Positions 16,652 to 25,163 of a DNA stretch of 64,000 nt are shown here, piece after piece. The notes beneath the pieces were generated by a model. The model made no database searches, was not told where the DNA came from, and saw nothing but the letters and a program-made list of their open reading frames with translations. Source of the DNA: Paenibacillus castaneae (GTDB lineage Bacteria; Bacillota; Bacilli; Paenibacillales; Paenibacillaceae). The DNA lies in contig NZ_KZ614144.1 of the NCBI RefSeq assembly GCF_002884445.1, forward strand, positions 4,198,094 through 4,262,093, read 5' to 3'. The first letter of the stretch is position 1. Every line of letters starts with the position of its first letter. The translations under genes and the position numbers were made by a program.

Positions 16652-17617
16652 CTACTTGTCAGTTGAATATTTGATGAGCTCCTTCGGCACTTTCAACGGG
16701 ATAATCAATTGTTTCTCTATACTGCCATCCTTGGCGCTGTAGACATAAAGAAATAACATTATGTTGGGCTGCGAAGCGTGCTCGTAGCTTACATCGAATT
16801 GGAATTTCCCCCATCCGGGTGCGCCCTCCTCCGCGGTCACATGGCCTTCATCCAAAATGGTATGACCGTCTTCCAAATGCCAGCTAAATGCAGCTTCGAA
16901 TACGCGAGCTTCCCCTTCCACATGGAATACAGGACCTAATTCTTCGTCAGGCCGAGGTGTATATACACGGAATGCGTCATTCTCCGCTGCAGGAACTGGA
17001 ACGATCTCACCCGTTTTGGCATTCAGGCGCACAGTTATCGGTTGATTGATATGTTGTTGTTGCACAAGCTCGACGGACCAAAATTCATTTGCCGAATCAA
17101 GAGCGGCTTGCTTAATTGCCCATGTACCACCAAGCTCTGTTTGCGCATCCAGCGCAAATCTTATAGCCGCTGCTCTGCCAACATGTACAGCTGTAGAATA
17201 GTTCTCATCATCGAGTATAATGATTTTTACAGCGTTTGTTTTACCAGGAGAAATCTCCACTACTTTTCCATCATGCCAGGCTTCAACCTGTGATCCAATT
17301 GGTACTTCCTCGACTGCCACTGCTGCTCCTTGCTTATCTAGCAGCTCCGTGGAATCATTCAACTTAAACCAATATGCATCTACATAAGAGTCTTCACCTT
17401 TATCGACATAAGTGGTAATCAACCATTGATCCTCATTTTTTTGTATGATTTCTCCTTTAGCAATGGCCTTTACTGGCGTTGTTTCAGTCTGCGCAGGCGG
17501 CTGATTGTCATTGCCTGTCAGATTAGAGTTGTTTCCTCCAAGCTTTCCTCCAGAACAAGCTGACAACAGTATGAGGCATATCATGAATATGAAAAGCCCG
17601 CTTTTTTTAAGCGACAT
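16652..17617 (-). CDS. Lipoprotein with Gmad2 domain (spore germination-type)
   Basis: A 321-residue lipoprotein. The ATG at 17617, nine bases after AAGGAG, is preferred to the longer frame; the signal peptide then ends in the lipobox LLSAC. The N-terminal half (about 45-115) resembles the DUF3221/YobA-like barrel, with GEIIQKNEDQWLITTY and VPIGSQVEAWHDG. The last ~110 residues (VYTPRPDEELGPVFHVEG, GHVTAEEGAPGWGKFQFDVSY) form a Gmad2 immunoglobulin-like domain, found in sporulation and germination proteins such as GerM. It probably sits on the outer membrane face; its role is unknown. Confidence 0.78.
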   Translation of the reverse strand: MSLKKSGLFIFMICLILLSACSGGKLGGNNSNLTGNDNQPPAQTETTPVKAIAKGEIIQKNEDQWLITTYVDKGEDSYVDAYWFKLNDSTELLDKQGAAVAVEEVPIGSQVEAWHDGKVVEISPGKTNAVKIIILDDENYSTAVHVGRAAAIRFALDAQTELGGTWAIKQAALDSANEFWSVELVQQQHINQPITVRLNAKTGEIVPVPAAENDAFRVYTPRPDEELGPVFHVEGEARVFEAAFSWHLEDGHTILDEGHVTAEEGAPGWGKFQFDVSYEHASQPNIMLFLYVYSAKDGSIEKQLIIPLKVPKELIKYSTDK

Positions 17618-17823
17618 ATTTATCAACTCCTTATTCATGAAGACGAAGCAATATTTCATATTGTTTCACTTTTTCAAGAAATTAGACCGCCGTTGTTTGA
17701 TTATGTTGTTTCTTAATTAATACATATCATTTGATAACTCTAATGCGCCGATCAAGCCGAACGGCTGGGATAAAATGCAAACGATTTTCTCATACTATGC
17801 ATGAGAAGATGGAGGTGAAATTC

Positions 17824-17994
17824 ATGCCCAAAAATAGCGCCGATCCTAAATTGGACCGCGAAGATAACCGAGCAGATAAGAAAAACAACGTACAAGATAA
17901 CGATAATCTCACTGAACCCGTTCATCCCTTAACAAACGATAAAGCTGCCGATTATGTCCCAAGTTTAAATGGTATTTCCAAAAAAGAAAGTTAA
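17824..17994 (+). CDS. Small hydrophilic protein, unknown
   Basis: A 56-residue, highly charged protein (DREDNRADKKNNVQDNDN) with no membrane segment or cysteine. GGAGGTGA lies five bases before the ATG at 17824, a strong site that decides the start. It looks disordered, like many small spore or stress proteins of Bacilli, but I do not recognise the family. A large hairpin follows five bases after the stop. It is one of the rare plus-strand genes. Confidence 0.6.
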   Translation: MPKNSADPKLDREDNRADKKNNVQDNDNLTEPVHPLTNDKAADYVPSLNGISKKES

Positions 17995-17999
17995 GCAGC

Positions 18000-18046
18000 A
18001 ACAAGTCTGCTCTAATGGCTGTATATACCATTAAAGCAGACTTGTT
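18000..18046. terminator. Long hairpin after the small hydrophilic gene
   Basis: AACAAGTCTGCT pairs perfectly with AGCAGACTTGTT, and TAATGG with CCATTA inside it, giving 18 paired bases around a nine-base loop. It lacks a T-tract on either strand, so it may act as a barrier between the two converging genes rather than a classic terminator. Confidence 0.6.
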
Positions 18047-18110
18047 AGTTCAGGTAATACTATCAAATGGACTTGGATTGCGGCATAACGAGATGACGAG
18101 TTCATTTGTA

Positions 18111-18980
18111 TCACGAATAATTGTCTGGATTAAGGTCTTGAGCAAATCCTGACCTCCAGGTTGGATAAAGCGGGACCCAGCCATAAACCTTTCGTGCCAA
18201 AGCATTTGATGCTCCACGCTCTCCTCGGTTTCTACCAGGCTTAAATTCAGGCTTTGGCGCTTTTAACGCATTCGCATAGACAGGAAGCCAGTCTACTCCC
18301 GCAGCAGGCTCATCGTCCACGATGTTAACAGGGCCTGACGGCCAATCCAATGCGAGCAGTGCTGCAGCAGCAGCATCCTCCACATGAAGAAAGGAAGTAA
18401 CTCCTTCCGTTGCTTCGACTCCCTTATGTAGTACTTTTTCTGCCATCATTCCCTTATGATCGTACCAAGTTCCTTGCCCGTAGAGCATTCCGTACCGCAA
18501 AATAACGTGATGGGGTATCTCAGCAACAGCCTGTTCCAACGCGATTACGCCGTCTATAGTCGATTTCCGCGGCATCGGTGATCCAACATCCATAGATACA
18601 TCTTCCGATGCGGGCATCTTGCCCGGTTCATATGCCCATGAAATACTTTGCGCTATAATTCGTGTCACGCCTGCTGCCAACATAGCGTCAACTAGATTTC
18701 GGGTTCCTTCTATTCTAATCCTGGCATTATCCGCAAGATTCCAATTGCTTAATGAAGTGAGTTGATGGATGACAACCTCTGGCTGCACTTCACCTATTGC
18801 TGAGATCATCCGCTCCCGATCAAAAGCATCAGCGATAATAGCTCTTGCACCCATTTGCTGTATGGCATCTTTGTTTGACTTGTTATGGGTCATTCCAATA
18901 ACCTTATGACCTGCTTGTACTAATTTCGGAAGTAACAAACGGCCAATAGCGCCTGTTGACCCGGCTACGAATATTTTCAT
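18111..18980 (-). CDS. NAD(P)-dependent epimerase/dehydratase family protein
   Basis: A 289-residue extended-SDR protein. The dinucleotide loop GSTGAIG is at residues 7-13, followed by an acidic second strand (ARAIIADAFD); SISWAYEP and a Y-x3-K-like region occur mid-protein, and VEDAAAAALLAL is the usual later helix. AAAAGGAGGT precedes the ATG. Such proteins act on nucleotide sugars or small carbonyl compounds; the substrate is not evident. It stands as a single gene on the minus strand. Confidence 0.82.
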   Translation of the reverse strand: MKIFVAGSTGAIGRLLLPKLVQAGHKVIGMTHNKSNKDAIQQMGARAIIADAFDRERMISAIGEVQPEVVIHQLTSLSNWNLADNARIRIEGTRNLVDAMLAAGVTRIIAQSISWAYEPGKMPASEDVSMDVGSPMPRKSTIDGVIALEQAVAEIPHHVILRYGMLYGQGTWYDHKGMMAEKVLHKGVEATEGVTSFLHVEDAAAAALLALDWPSGPVNIVDDEPAAGVDWLPVYANALKAPKPEFKPGRNRGERGASNALARKVYGWVPLYPTWRSGFAQDLNPDNYS

Positions 18981-19026
18981 GCGCCTACCTCCTTTTAGTA
19001 AAAATCAGACATTACTTTAATAGTAA

Positions 19027-20043
19027 TTACGGGTTAAAGTACTGCAATACTTTTCCTCTGCCCTCTTCTACTTCTATTTCAGCATAAGCCCCATTAATGA
19101 AAGTAATTTGTGGAGGAACATGGCCACAATCAATGTCGTAAATTATTGGTATTTGGAGCTCATCTGAAAGCTCTTTATAGACGTCCTCGACTGTATAATC
19201 ATCAACGGGATGATTTGCCGAACTTCGACCGAACATAATACCTGAACAATGTTCAAACCAACCTGCTAACTTCATCTGAATAAGTGATCTGCGTAAGTCT
19301 GTTGTCGATAACTCGCAATTTTCTAGATACCATAAAACTTGTTCTCCATTAATGAATTGATTTCTAAAGGCATGTACATTACCAAATGGTGTACCGACAA
19401 GATGTCTAATTACGTCTATACATCCTCCCAATAAACGCCCATTCATTTTCAAATTATGATTTGAAGTCGTTTTCCAATAGGTTTGATCTGTTAAATGAAA
19501 AATACAAGGTGAAGGTTTATCATGTTGCCATTCTTTCTGATATTTGGCCGAAGAGCATTGAAGAATTGACCCGCCAGTATGCGTTGACAAAACATTATGC
19601 CACATAGCTGTTGTTCCATCCCAATATTCCCCTCTTAAATCAACGAGATTAGTGCCGTGAGCAGTGGCTATCCCTCTTTTTAAAGTGATTGCTAGTAATA
19701 GTACACTTAAATCTGAATATCCCAGTATCCACTTTTCATTTATATGATCAAAATCAACATATTCTAGCATCTCAATCAATAGCTCTCCGCCCCACGGAGG
19801 AATAATGATATCAATATTCTCATCTTTCATCATTTCATTAAATTCTTCAGCACGCTTTTTAGCAGTTGTTGATTTTGCTTTGCTTTGAGTCCATACCGTA
19901 TCTCCGCAAATGATTTTGAATCCTTTCAACTCCATACGATTGCATGCAAGCTTTAATATGTCATGTAATTCCATTGGCACTCCAGATGAAGGTGCTGTCA
20001 CACCTATAGCTGCACCAGTATTTAAACTTGGATATTTAATCAT
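19027..20043 (-). CDS. S66 family LD-carboxypeptidase/MccF-like peptidase
   Basis: A 338-residue S66 serine peptidase. The nucleophile serine lies in ILGYSDLS, the glutamate in YLENCELST and the histidine in YDIDCGHVPPQ: the Ser-Glu-His triad of LdcA and MccF. IIPPWGGELLIE, before the nucleophile, is a family hallmark. AGGTGG lies ahead of the ATG at 20043. MccF members cleave microcin C-like peptide-nucleotides, giving self-immunity, while LdcA trims cell-wall peptides. The VDLRGEYWDG insert is closer to MccF, but no microcin genes are near. Confidence 0.88.
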   Translation of the reverse strand: MIKYPSLNTGAAIGVTAPSSGVPMELHDILKLACNRMELKGFKIICGDTVWTQSKAKSTTAKKRAEEFNEMMKDENIDIIIPPWGGELLIEMLEYVDFDHINEKWILGYSDLSVLLLAITLKRGIATAHGTNLVDLRGEYWDGTTAMWHNVLSTHTGGSILQCSSAKYQKEWQHDKPSPCIFHLTDQTYWKTTSNHNLKMNGRLLGGCIDVIRHLVGTPFGNVHAFRNQFINGEQVLWYLENCELSTTDLRRSLIQMKLAGWFEHCSGIMFGRSSANHPVDDYTVEDVYKELSDELQIPIIYDIDCGHVPPQITFINGAYAEIEVEEGRGKVLQYFNP

Positions 20044-20093
20044 CTTCAACCACCTATACTTATGAGAATATATAAAGAAATAATGAAGCTCAT

Positions 20094-20825
20094 CTATTTA
20101 ACCTTAATGATCATATTTCCAATTGTAGTACGTCGAGTAGATATAAGAATAGCTTCAACAATGTAAATGATAACTGTTATTGCAACGCCACTAATTATGA
20201 GATATCTAGGGAGATTATTAATAAACGGCCAATCCATAAAAAATGTATATCCCACAGTTATAATTCCGAGGGCAATCCAGAGAAGGATTATGATAAAGTA
20301 CAAGCCCAACATGATTGCTGTAATAAATACTGGAATAAGAATATCAATGGCTAAAGCTGCTTTGCGACGTGCTGCCATCATTTCTGCTGGAGTTTTAATA
20401 GCAAGTTCAAATTCATTTCTCCAAATGCCAACATATGTTTTTGTGAATTTGTCGTGAAGGCACTGTTTATCTTTCGATAAAATGAAGCCGTAATTGGCGA
20501 ACATATAAGGAAAGAACATACTCAGAAATGGACCGAGGAGCAACCGTAAAAACAGTTTGTCAGCTTTCGCTTTCTGCTGATCATACGTATAAATATGAAG
20601 CTTACATATCATTTTCCCTACTGTTTGTCCTTTCGTAAAATAAAGAATCAGCTGAGTTATTAAGAAAATCAGGGTAAAAAGGAAAACAACCATATCCCAG
20701 CTGTTAAACTCCCCACCGCGGCCTGCCACTATGAAAAACAACAAAATAGGTACATAGTTAATGATTGATGCAAATATACGAATTTTTCTAGAAGCAGGAA
20801 CTAAAACTCTGTTCAACTTAACCAA
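20094..20825 (-). CDS. RDD family membrane protein (tandem RDD)
   Basis: A 243-residue membrane protein made of two RDD-like units of two membrane segments each. The first ends in TKGQTVGKMICKLHIYTYDQ and the second in STRRTTIGNMIIKVK, the conserved G-x-T-x-G-x-x motif after the second helix. RDD proteins have been linked to sodium/proton exchange, but most are unassigned. Both possible starts are TTG: 20825, or 20816, which is better spaced from AAAGG. The S66 peptidase gene follows 51 bases downstream. Confidence 0.75.
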   Translation of the reverse strand: MVKLNRVLVPASRKIRIFASIINYVPILLFFIVAGRGGEFNSWDMVVFLFTLIFLITQLILYFTKGQTVGKMICKLHIYTYDQQKAKADKLFLRLLLGPFLSMFFPYMFANYGFILSKDKQCLHDKFTKTYVGIWRNEFELAIKTPAEMMAARRKAALAIDILIPVFITAIMLGLYFIIILLWIALGIITVGYTFFMDWPFINNLPRYLIISGVAITVIIYIVEAILISTRRTTIGNMIIKVK

Positions 20826-21069
20826 CCTTTCTAATTGAAATTGGCTTTAATGGCCATATAGTACATCTATTCTTGTGCAGTTGTGATCACTGAAAGACTT
20901 TGCAATATTAATTCCCGGGAAATTAATCATCTAGTTTTCATAAACCTCACGTTTAACTTTCTGTAAATTCCATGGTTTATAATTGATTTCGGAGATGAAT
21001 AAATGGTTATGATTCTCGCTAAATAAACATACCTCTCTAGAACCACATCTTGCTTTCCTTAATAAAATA

Positions 21070-21092
21070 AGCAGGCTACCATCGCGCCTGCT
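21070..21092 (-). terminator. Terminator of the methyltransferase gene
   Basis: AGCAGGC and GCCTGCT form a 7-bp stem with a nine-base loop and an AT-rich tail (TTATTTTATT) on the minus strand. It begins about 20 bases after the stop. Confidence 0.7.
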
Positions 21093-21110
21093 CATATGTA
21101 TGTAACATAT

Positions 21111-21857
21111 TTATTGAGGTCCCTCTACCTTAACCGCTGCAATCATGAGAAACATCGGTCGACGCAATTCATCTTGCATATCTGGAATATTCGCCAACAT
21201 TTCTGCCGTTGGTTGAGGTTCAGACAGCTTTGTAATTTGGAAACCTGATTCAAGCAATGCATTCATATAGGTAGCGACTGTTCGATGGAACTTAATAACA
21301 TCATTTTCTAAAAACCTCGTTTGCCGTATACCTTCGCTATAATAGTCATCCACAGGCCAATGCAATTTCTCACCTTGCGAGTTGTAGACCCAATCCTGCG
21401 CAGGGATCGAGGTGAAGACTGGATGCTCGACCGAGAGCACGAATGTGCCGCCAGGTACCAGGTATTCATAAATTTTCCGGCAAATGATGTGGAAGTGCTC
21501 CACATAGTGCAGAGCCAGTGAGCTTATGACCACATCGAACTCGCCAGCGGCAAAATCCATATCTTCAATTGCCAATCGTCTATAAGTTATTTGTGAATCG
21601 TTCGTCATCGCTCTTGCACGCTCTAGCATATTCTCAGAGAGGTCTATCCCTACAACCGATTGAGCCTGCTGTTCGCGCGCATATCGGCAATGCCATCCAA
21701 AGCCGCAGCCAATATCAAGTATTTTTTTATCATTAAGCTCCGGGAGCAATGCACGGAAGGCTTGCCATTCCCCAGCTGCATTCAAACCGCCGATTGAACG
21801 CGGCATATTACTGTAATTTGCAAAAAATGCTGAATCATCATATTTATTCTGTCTCAT
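21111..21857 (-). CDS. Class I SAM-dependent methyltransferase
   Basis: A 248-residue methyltransferase. Motif I is KILDIGCGFGWHCRYA at about 45-60, the acidic residue after strand 2 lies in VVGIDLSENML, and FDVVISSLALHYVEH is the motif IV region, matching the UbiE/Methyltransf_11 pattern. Substrate unknown. Its start is 26 bases downstream of the VOC gene, in the same direction, so the two may be co-transcribed. Confidence 0.88.
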   Translation of the reverse strand: MRQNKYDDSAFFANYSNMPRSIGGLNAAGEWQAFRALLPELNDKKILDIGCGFGWHCRYAREQQAQSVVGIDLSENMLERARAMTNDSQITYRRLAIEDMDFAAGEFDVVISSLALHYVEHFHIICRKIYEYLVPGGTFVLSVEHPVFTSIPAQDWVYNSQGEKLHWPVDDYYSEGIRQTRFLENDVIKFHRTVATYMNALLESGFQITKLSEPQPTAEMLANIPDMQDELRRPMFLMIAAVKVEGPQ

Positions 21858-21882
21858 AAAGAAGCCGCCTGCCTTTTCTTTT

Positions 21883-22263
21883 TTATACTAAAGATTCTCC
21901 AAAGCCAATCGTATACCCATGTGGATCTTTTATTGCAAATTCCTGCATCTGATACTCATTGGTTGTTAGATCGTATTGAAATAGTGCCCCTTTGGATTTA
22001 AATTCCTCATACAATTGATTAATACCTTCTACCATCGCATATACGTTTACGGCATTATGTCCATGAACAGGATAGTTTGGAGGAGTAGCCGCTGCTTTGT
22101 CACTTTCATGAAAAATCATCATTAAGCCTTCACGTTCGGCAAAGCCCATATCGTAATCACACCAAAAACCTAATTTGCTGTAATAGTCCAGTACTCGCTT
22201 TCGGTCTGTAACAAAGAAGATAGCTGAGAAATGCTTGATCTTGCTTTCATAATTTGCCGACAT
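21883..22263 (-). CDS. VOC family protein (glyoxalase/bleomycin-resistance fold)
   Basis: A 126-residue single VOC domain: FFVTDRKRVLDYYSKLGF opens the first beta-alpha-beta unit, and FAIKDPHGYTIGFGE closes the second with its usual glutamate. VOC proteins bind a metal or sequester small molecules; no substrate can be read here. GGAGAGG lies five bases before the ATG. Confidence 0.85.
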   Translation of the reverse strand: MSANYESKIKHFSAIFFVTDRKRVLDYYSKLGFWCDYDMGFAEREGLMMIFHESDKAAATPPNYPVHGHNAVNVYAMVEGINQLYEEFKSKGALFQYDLTTNEYQMQEFAIKDPHGYTIGFGESLV

Positions 22264-22388
22264 CGAAACCTCTCCTCTGGAAAGATTATGGTTGATCCAT
22301 ACCTTTTAATTCTTGAACTACATTTAAATAACCTTTATTGCTGCTTAATAGCTCATTACCTGTATGAGGCTCTAGCAAACCCTTCATT

Positions 22389-23141
22389 TTATAGCCCTGA
22401 CTTACGATCGACGATAATATGACCTTCCTCTAACTCAATTTCAATGAAACCGGCCATTGCGCGCTGCTCATAATCAATGGATTTGTTGCTGCCTATTACA
22501 ATCATATTTTGTATATCTACCGCATTCGCTCCAGGAAGAACGAAAACTTTGGAGTAAGCATATGTTTTTTTAAGTGTGGAATAAATAGCATTAATTAATT
22601 TATCGTTTTTGGTTTTCCCCATAAGATTTAGAATAATCGATCCTCGGGCGTTGAGCTTTTGTTTAGTCATTTCAAAAAAATCTATAGTCGTTAAATGAAA
22701 AGGAGTACCCTCTTTAGTAAAAGCATCTAAAATAATATAATCAAATTTTTGTGGAGCTTCATTCTCCAGCATTTGGCGCCCGTCTCCGACCATCACATTA
22801 TCCTTGCGATAATTAAAAAATGTCCTGCTCAGCTCTACAACTTTTTCGTCTATTTCCGCTATTGTAAATGACTTGTTCGGATAATGCCCGGCAATCGTTC
22901 CAATTCCGTGTCCAATAACAAATACGTCGTCGAATAACAAGTGATTACATTCCATTAAATGAATAATAGCTCTCGGATATTCCAGAACGATGCGCTTCGG
23001 ATCCTTCAAATCAATTGCACCCTGCACAGCATCATCTGAAAACTGTAAAAATCGGAATTTCCCTATTTCTCCATATAATTGTCCAGCTTCATAAACGGTA
23101 ATCTCTTGATGCAAGCTAAATTCCTTGGCTAATTGAAGCAA
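22389..23141 (-). CDS. Spermidine synthase-like methyltransferase-fold protein
   Basis: A 250-residue protein with the Rossmann core of polyamine synthases: VFVIGHGIGTIAGHYP (binding loop), IAEIDEKVVELSRTFF, VMVGDGRQMLENE and FDYIILDAF, then LNLMGKTKN. True spermidine synthases keep a GGGDG loop and a catalytic aspartate; the loop here is GHGIGT and the protein lacks much of the N-terminal barrel, so it is more likely a fused-type paralogue of unknown role. TTG start, nine bases after AAGGAG. It lies just after the truncated transglutaminase gene. Confidence 0.7.
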   Translation of the reverse strand: MLQLAKEFSLHQEITVYEAGQLYGEIGKFRFLQFSDDAVQGAIDLKDPKRIVLEYPRAIIHLMECNHLLFDDVFVIGHGIGTIAGHYPNKSFTIAEIDEKVVELSRTFFNYRKDNVMVGDGRQMLENEAPQKFDYIILDAFTKEGTPFHLTTIDFFEMTKQKLNARGSIILNLMGKTKNDKLINAIYSTLKKTYAYSKVFVLPGANAVDIQNMIVIGSNKSIDYEQRAMAGFIEIELEEGHIIVDRKSGL

Positions 23142-23174
23142 TTAAACGATCTCCTTTAACATTATCCTCATCCG

Positions 23175-23453
23175 TTATAGGCTTGTTGGCAATTTGTAAA
23201 TATACATGTTCAGGCAATTTGTATTTTTCTTTAGTACATCTATGGTTTGCTGATTTGGTGATGTATATATATCCCATGAATGTGCTATTTCATCACGAAC
23301 AAATTCATATGTTTTTTTCACAAATTCAATTTCATTTATGGAGCTATTAAATAATTCTGATGATAATTGTCTAATTGAATGGTGACTGAAATCAATTTCG
23401 TCTGATTCCTTCAAATAATCTTCTAAATCATTCGATTCACATGTCAACATCAC
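23175..23453 (-). pseudogene. Truncated transglutaminase-like protein
   Basis: The 92-residue frame matches only the N-terminal part of the small transglutaminase-like proteins of Bacilli: LTCESNDLEDYLKESDEIDF, then IEFVKKTYEFVRDEIAHSWD. In full-length relatives a segment with the catalytic cysteine (usually GICYAKS) follows within about 30 residues. Here the sequence runs into DVLKKNTNCLNMYIYKLP and stops, with no Cys-His-Asp core. It is most likely an inactive fragment. Starts at 23453 (GTG) or 23450 (ATG) are both possible. Confidence 0.6.
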
Positions 23454-23481
23454 TTCTTATCACCTCGTTTTATGCTTATCT

Positions 23482-23877
23482 TTAGCCTATTTGTTGCGCA
23501 ATTTCCCAAATATGTCCGCTCGGATCGGCAAAGCTTGCGGTGCGCACGCCCCACGGCCGATTCATCGGGCCGTTGAGAAGAGCGACACCATGCGCCTTCA
23601 GTTCGTCGCTGACTGCATCCACGTCTTCTATTCGGATAGTGAACTGGAACCGCGACCCGGCCTCTCTACTTGCAACCGTTTCGGGAGCTATTAGCCCCAC
23701 CGCGGCAGGAATGACCAGCAGATTAATGCTCATGTTGGCGAAGTTAAAAACAGCGGAGTTTTCGTCTTCATAAACGGGGGAAAGGCTAAAGACCTCTTGA
23801 TAAAACGACTTCGAAGCATGCAGATCCTCAACGAACAAAGTAATGACATTTACGTTCATAGTCCCTAAATTTTCCAT
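23482..23877 (-). CDS. VOC family protein
   Basis: A 131-residue VOC domain with VITLFVEDLHASKSFYQEVF as the first unit, FTIRIEDVDAVSDELKAHG as the linker region, and ASFADPSGHIWEIAQQIG at the end, where the glutamate is the usual metal or substrate ligand. GAAGAGG lies ahead of the ATG at 23877; a TTG six codons upstream overlaps that site and is rejected. Substrate unknown. Confidence 0.87.
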   Translation of the reverse strand: MENLGTMNVNVITLFVEDLHASKSFYQEVFSLSPVYEDENSAVFNFANMSINLLVIPAAVGLIAPETVASREAGSRFQFTIRIEDVDAVSDELKAHGVALLNGPMNRPWGVRTASFADPSGHIWEIAQQIG

Positions 23878-23904
23878 TCGTATACCTCTTCTCAATTTTT
23901 GGAA

Positions 23905-24405
23905 TTAGGTAAACAGCCCGCCTAAGCGATCATCGGCAGGAGGCGGAGTACCCAAATGTCTTGCTATTAATACGATTTGGCCTTTGTGATGAAATTCGTG
24001 TGTTATAGCATGGGTTAACAGCAGCAACGGAATAGGTGTCCTCGGATAGCTCTTCCATTCCTCATCTTGCTCGATGGGTTCATACCAGCGATCGCAATAT
24101 ACGTTCATGAATCGTTGCACAACTTCATCTACTTCCGCAAATCTTTCACGGACATACCTCACATCTGCACGTTCAATCTCGTTTGCAGTAGTATCCTTAT
24201 GTTCGCTTAACTTCTTTAACGCGAAGGATTCCAGCCAGAACCTATAAGAATCGGCAACATGAATATGAGCCCGTATGATTGATCCTTGCCCAAAATTAGG
24301 ATTCGTTTGATGTAATAATTGAGGCGGAATCTCTTCCAAAAACGTAAACAGGTTTTTTCTTGCGGATTTGATCCAATCGTATTGTTGCTGTAAGATTTCT
24401 AACAT
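23905..24405 (-). CDS. DinB family protein
   Basis: A 166-residue four-helix-bundle DinB/YfiT-type protein. The metal histidines are visible in RAHIHVADSYRFW and in THEFHHKGQIVLIARHLG, the family's HxxxH signature. AAGGGGTGA before the ATG at 24405 fixes the start. DinB-fold proteins are often thiol-dependent transferases or stress-linked; a specific role cannot be given. It is followed 27 bases later by the VOC gene. Confidence 0.87.
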   Translation of the reverse strand: MLEILQQQYDWIKSARKNLFTFLEEIPPQLLHQTNPNFGQGSIIRAHIHVADSYRFWLESFALKKLSEHKDTTANEIERADVRYVRERFAEVDEVVQRFMNVYCDRWYEPIEQDEEWKSYPRTPIPLLLLTHAITHEFHHKGQIVLIARHLGTPPPADDRLGGLFT

Positions 24406-24506
24406 TCGCTCACCCCTTAACATAGCTTAAATGTTAAATAGCCTGTATAACACCGATTTGGTAATCATCTTCCCCGGGGCAACAGTAAAATAGGATCATT
24501 GATAAA

Positions 24507-25163
24507 CTACGCTCTAAATTGAGAAGCCTTATGCTCTCTCAACCAATCCACCATATAATCATATAGTTCAATGGAATAAGTATGCTCTCGCGTTTGTGTT
24601 GGCATCGTATTCATAATGATATCAACATTTTTTTCAATATCGGCGGCCTCTATAAAATGAACAAGTCCTGGAACGAAAGCATTTAACGCTTCGAAGTAAT
24701 ACTTCTGAGGCTCGATGATTTGCAAATTCATTTCAAATCCTCCACGCCTTCTTGTTGCATCATTCTCTTTCCTCTTTCTTAATTCGTGATCATTCGTAAC
24801 AAGCACATAATATTGATCAGGAAAGTCGATTTTTTGTTGTAAAATAAGCTTCCGATAATAGTTATCCACAAATTCTAAGGACTGATTATCAAATAATGTA
24901 AAATCAAACGACCAGTTTTACCAGAACGATTGAAATAAATCGATGTCAATGACTACAAAAGGATGGTTTTTTGCATTTTTTTGGGCAATGCTCCAGCGAT
25001 CAACCTGTCGTTCAAACCACCATTCCTGATACTCCGGAACAGGCCGTTCTTTCCACCATGTATTCACTTCTGGGATATGAAACGCGCCATGTTCAGCAGC
25101 TAGTTTTGCAGATGTAGTTGTCTTTCCAACAGCACTTGCACCTTCTATTCCTATGATTATCAT
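24507..25163 (-). pseudogene. P-loop nucleotide kinase-like gene broken by one in-frame stop
   Basis: One frame spans 219 codons including the end stop, with a single TAA at 24920-24918. The first part carries a Walker A motif (GIEGASAVGKTTTSAKLAAE), PEVNTWWKERPVPEYQEWW and a strand ending in VVIDIDLFQ, as in small AAA/thymidylate-kinase-like proteins. After the stop the frame goes on without a break as NWSFDFTLFDNQSLEFVDNY, then VLVTNDHELRKRKENDATRR (the lid-like arginine region). One base change (for example TAA to TAT or TAC) would restore a 218-residue kinase. The ATG at 25163 overlaps the stop of the DUF2332 gene as ATGA. A sequencing error is possible. Confidence 0.8.

Noticed and set aside
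19027-20043. Microcin C immunity system
   Set aside because: The S66 protein resembles MccF, but there is no mccA/B/C-type gene near, and LdcA-like cell-wall roles fit equally well.
20907-20929. ATTAATT-centred palindrome between RDD and methyltransferase genes
   Set aside because: A short AT-rich palindrome with no second copy or nearby promoter; chance is a fair explanation.
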